64,000 bases of DNA from an uncultured Flavobacteriales bacterium (lineage in GTDB: Bacteria; Bacteroidota; Bacteroidia; Flavobacteriales_D; Sanyastnellaceae). Under the pieces are notes generated by a model that was not told the DNA's origin, ran no database searches, and saw nothing but the letters and a program-made list of their open reading frames with translations. Positions 63,831 to 64,000 of this stretch are shown here, in pieces. Positions within the stretch are counted from its first letter, which is position 1. Every line of letters begins with the position of its first letter. The DNA is taken from the NCBI GenBank assembly GCA_938082505.1, contig CALLLH010000021.1, positions 62,001-126,000 on the forward strand, in the 5' to 3' direction. The position numbers and the translations under genes are program-made.

Positions 63831-63858
63831 AAACGCCCCGCCGTCAAGCGGGGCGTTT
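63831..63858 (+). terminator. rho-independent terminator after trxA
   Basis: Perfect 10-bp inverted repeat AAACGCCCCG / CGGGGCGTTT (63831-63840 with 63849-63858), ending in a short T-run. Confidence 0.8.
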
Positions 63859-63867
63859 GCTTGTCCG

Positions 63868-63875
63868 TATCTTTG
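63868..63875 (+). promoter_or_regulatory. -7 promoter element of the DUF58 gene
   Basis: TATCTTTG matches TAnnTTTG, only 8 bases before the GTG start at 63884. Transcription would begin at or next to the start codon, implying a leaderless or nearly leaderless mRNA. Confidence 0.45.
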
Positions 63876-63883
63876 AGAGACCC

Positions 63884-64000
63884 GTGCCCATCGACTTGCA
63901 ACCCCATCAATTTCGCCAGCTCGGTTCGCTGGAATTCCTGGCAAAGCAGGCAGTGGAAGGCTTCATCACAGGCCTGCACCGCAGCCCCTATCACGGTTTC
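63884..64000 (+). CDS. DUF58 domain-containing protein, N-terminal fragment
   Basis: Truncated by the window edge after 39 codons. The start GTG gives VPIDLQPHQFRQLGSLEFLA then KQAVEGFITGLHRSPYHGF. The GSLEFLAKQAVEGFITGLH block is typical of the N-terminus of Bacteroidota DUF58 proteins. These are usually encoded beside a MoxR-type ATPase and von Willebrand factor A proteins; none is visible because the window ends. No ATG fits, so a GTG start is assumed. Confidence 0.75.
   Translation, partial: MPIDLQPHQFRQLGSLEFLAKQAVEGFITGLHRSPYHGF

Overview
The window is bacterial chromosome from a GC-rich member of the Bacteroidota, most likely a free-living (perhaps marine) Flavobacteriales-type organism. 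The evidence is a SusC/SusD pair, PorT- and PorE-type components of the type IX secretion system (T9SS), at least six secreted proteins with a C-terminal T9SS sorting domain, a DnaE with a built-in proofreading exonuclease, and TAnnTTTG-type -7 promoter elements. I recognise no tRNA, rRNA, insertion sequence, prophage or CRISPR array. No stretch over 300 bases lacks a gene.

Layout. (1) 1-7245 holds housekeeping genes: an unusual methylmalonyl-CoA mutase with small- and large-subunit-like parts in one chain, fmt, a MATE transporter, a TrmH-type methylase, HU and a thioesterase. (2) 7249-10939 is a divergent starch pair: a neopullulanase-like GH13 enzyme and a secreted protein with four carbohydrate-binding-like modules. 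(3) 11107-20538 holds three large modular surface proteins with T9SS signals; the first two each have a downstream terminator, and the modules are SprB-like repeats, cysteine-rich GCTDxxACNY repeats, a FAS1 domain and an unrecognised ~190-residue domain present three times. (4) 20545-35030 is mixed: PhoD phosphatase, a cysteine-dioxygenase/methyltransferase fusion beside pdxH, an RlmI-like methylase, RecQ, tpiA, prmA, porT, rho, a phosphoesterase and porE. (5) 35040-54354 is a polysaccharide-utilisation region: a secreted PQQ-type sugar dehydrogenase, a minus-strand run of GH13 alpha-amylase, susC, susD, a lipocalin-like lipoprotein, an unknown secreted protein and a GH13 lipoprotein, then a Nudix-fold transcription regulator, and divergently pfkA-gap-sugar kinase-pgmB-GH65 maltose phosphorylase. 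(6) 54367-64000 returns to general functions: PhoH, rimM, rpsP, folE, dnaE, trxA and the start of a DUF58 protein.

How it works together. Starch is probably cut at the surface by the secreted and lipoprotein GH13 enzymes, bound by SusD and the CBM-like protein, and imported through SusC. Oligosaccharides would be trimmed by the neopullulanase. Maltose would be split by the phosphorylase into glucose and beta-glucose 1-phosphate, with PgmB and the sugar kinase feeding PfkA and GAPDH.

The most interesting signal is a shared inverted repeat, GTGTM-N5-TACAC (one base relaxed in one copy). It lies in four intergenic regions: between the neopullulanase and the CBM protein, before susC, before the alpha-amylase, and between the Nudix-type regulator and pfkA. 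In several copies it overlaps or touches the -7 promoter element. This defines a candidate starch/maltose regulon controlled by the Nudix-fold regulator. A second highlight is the single-chain cysteine dioxygenase plus SAM methyltransferase.
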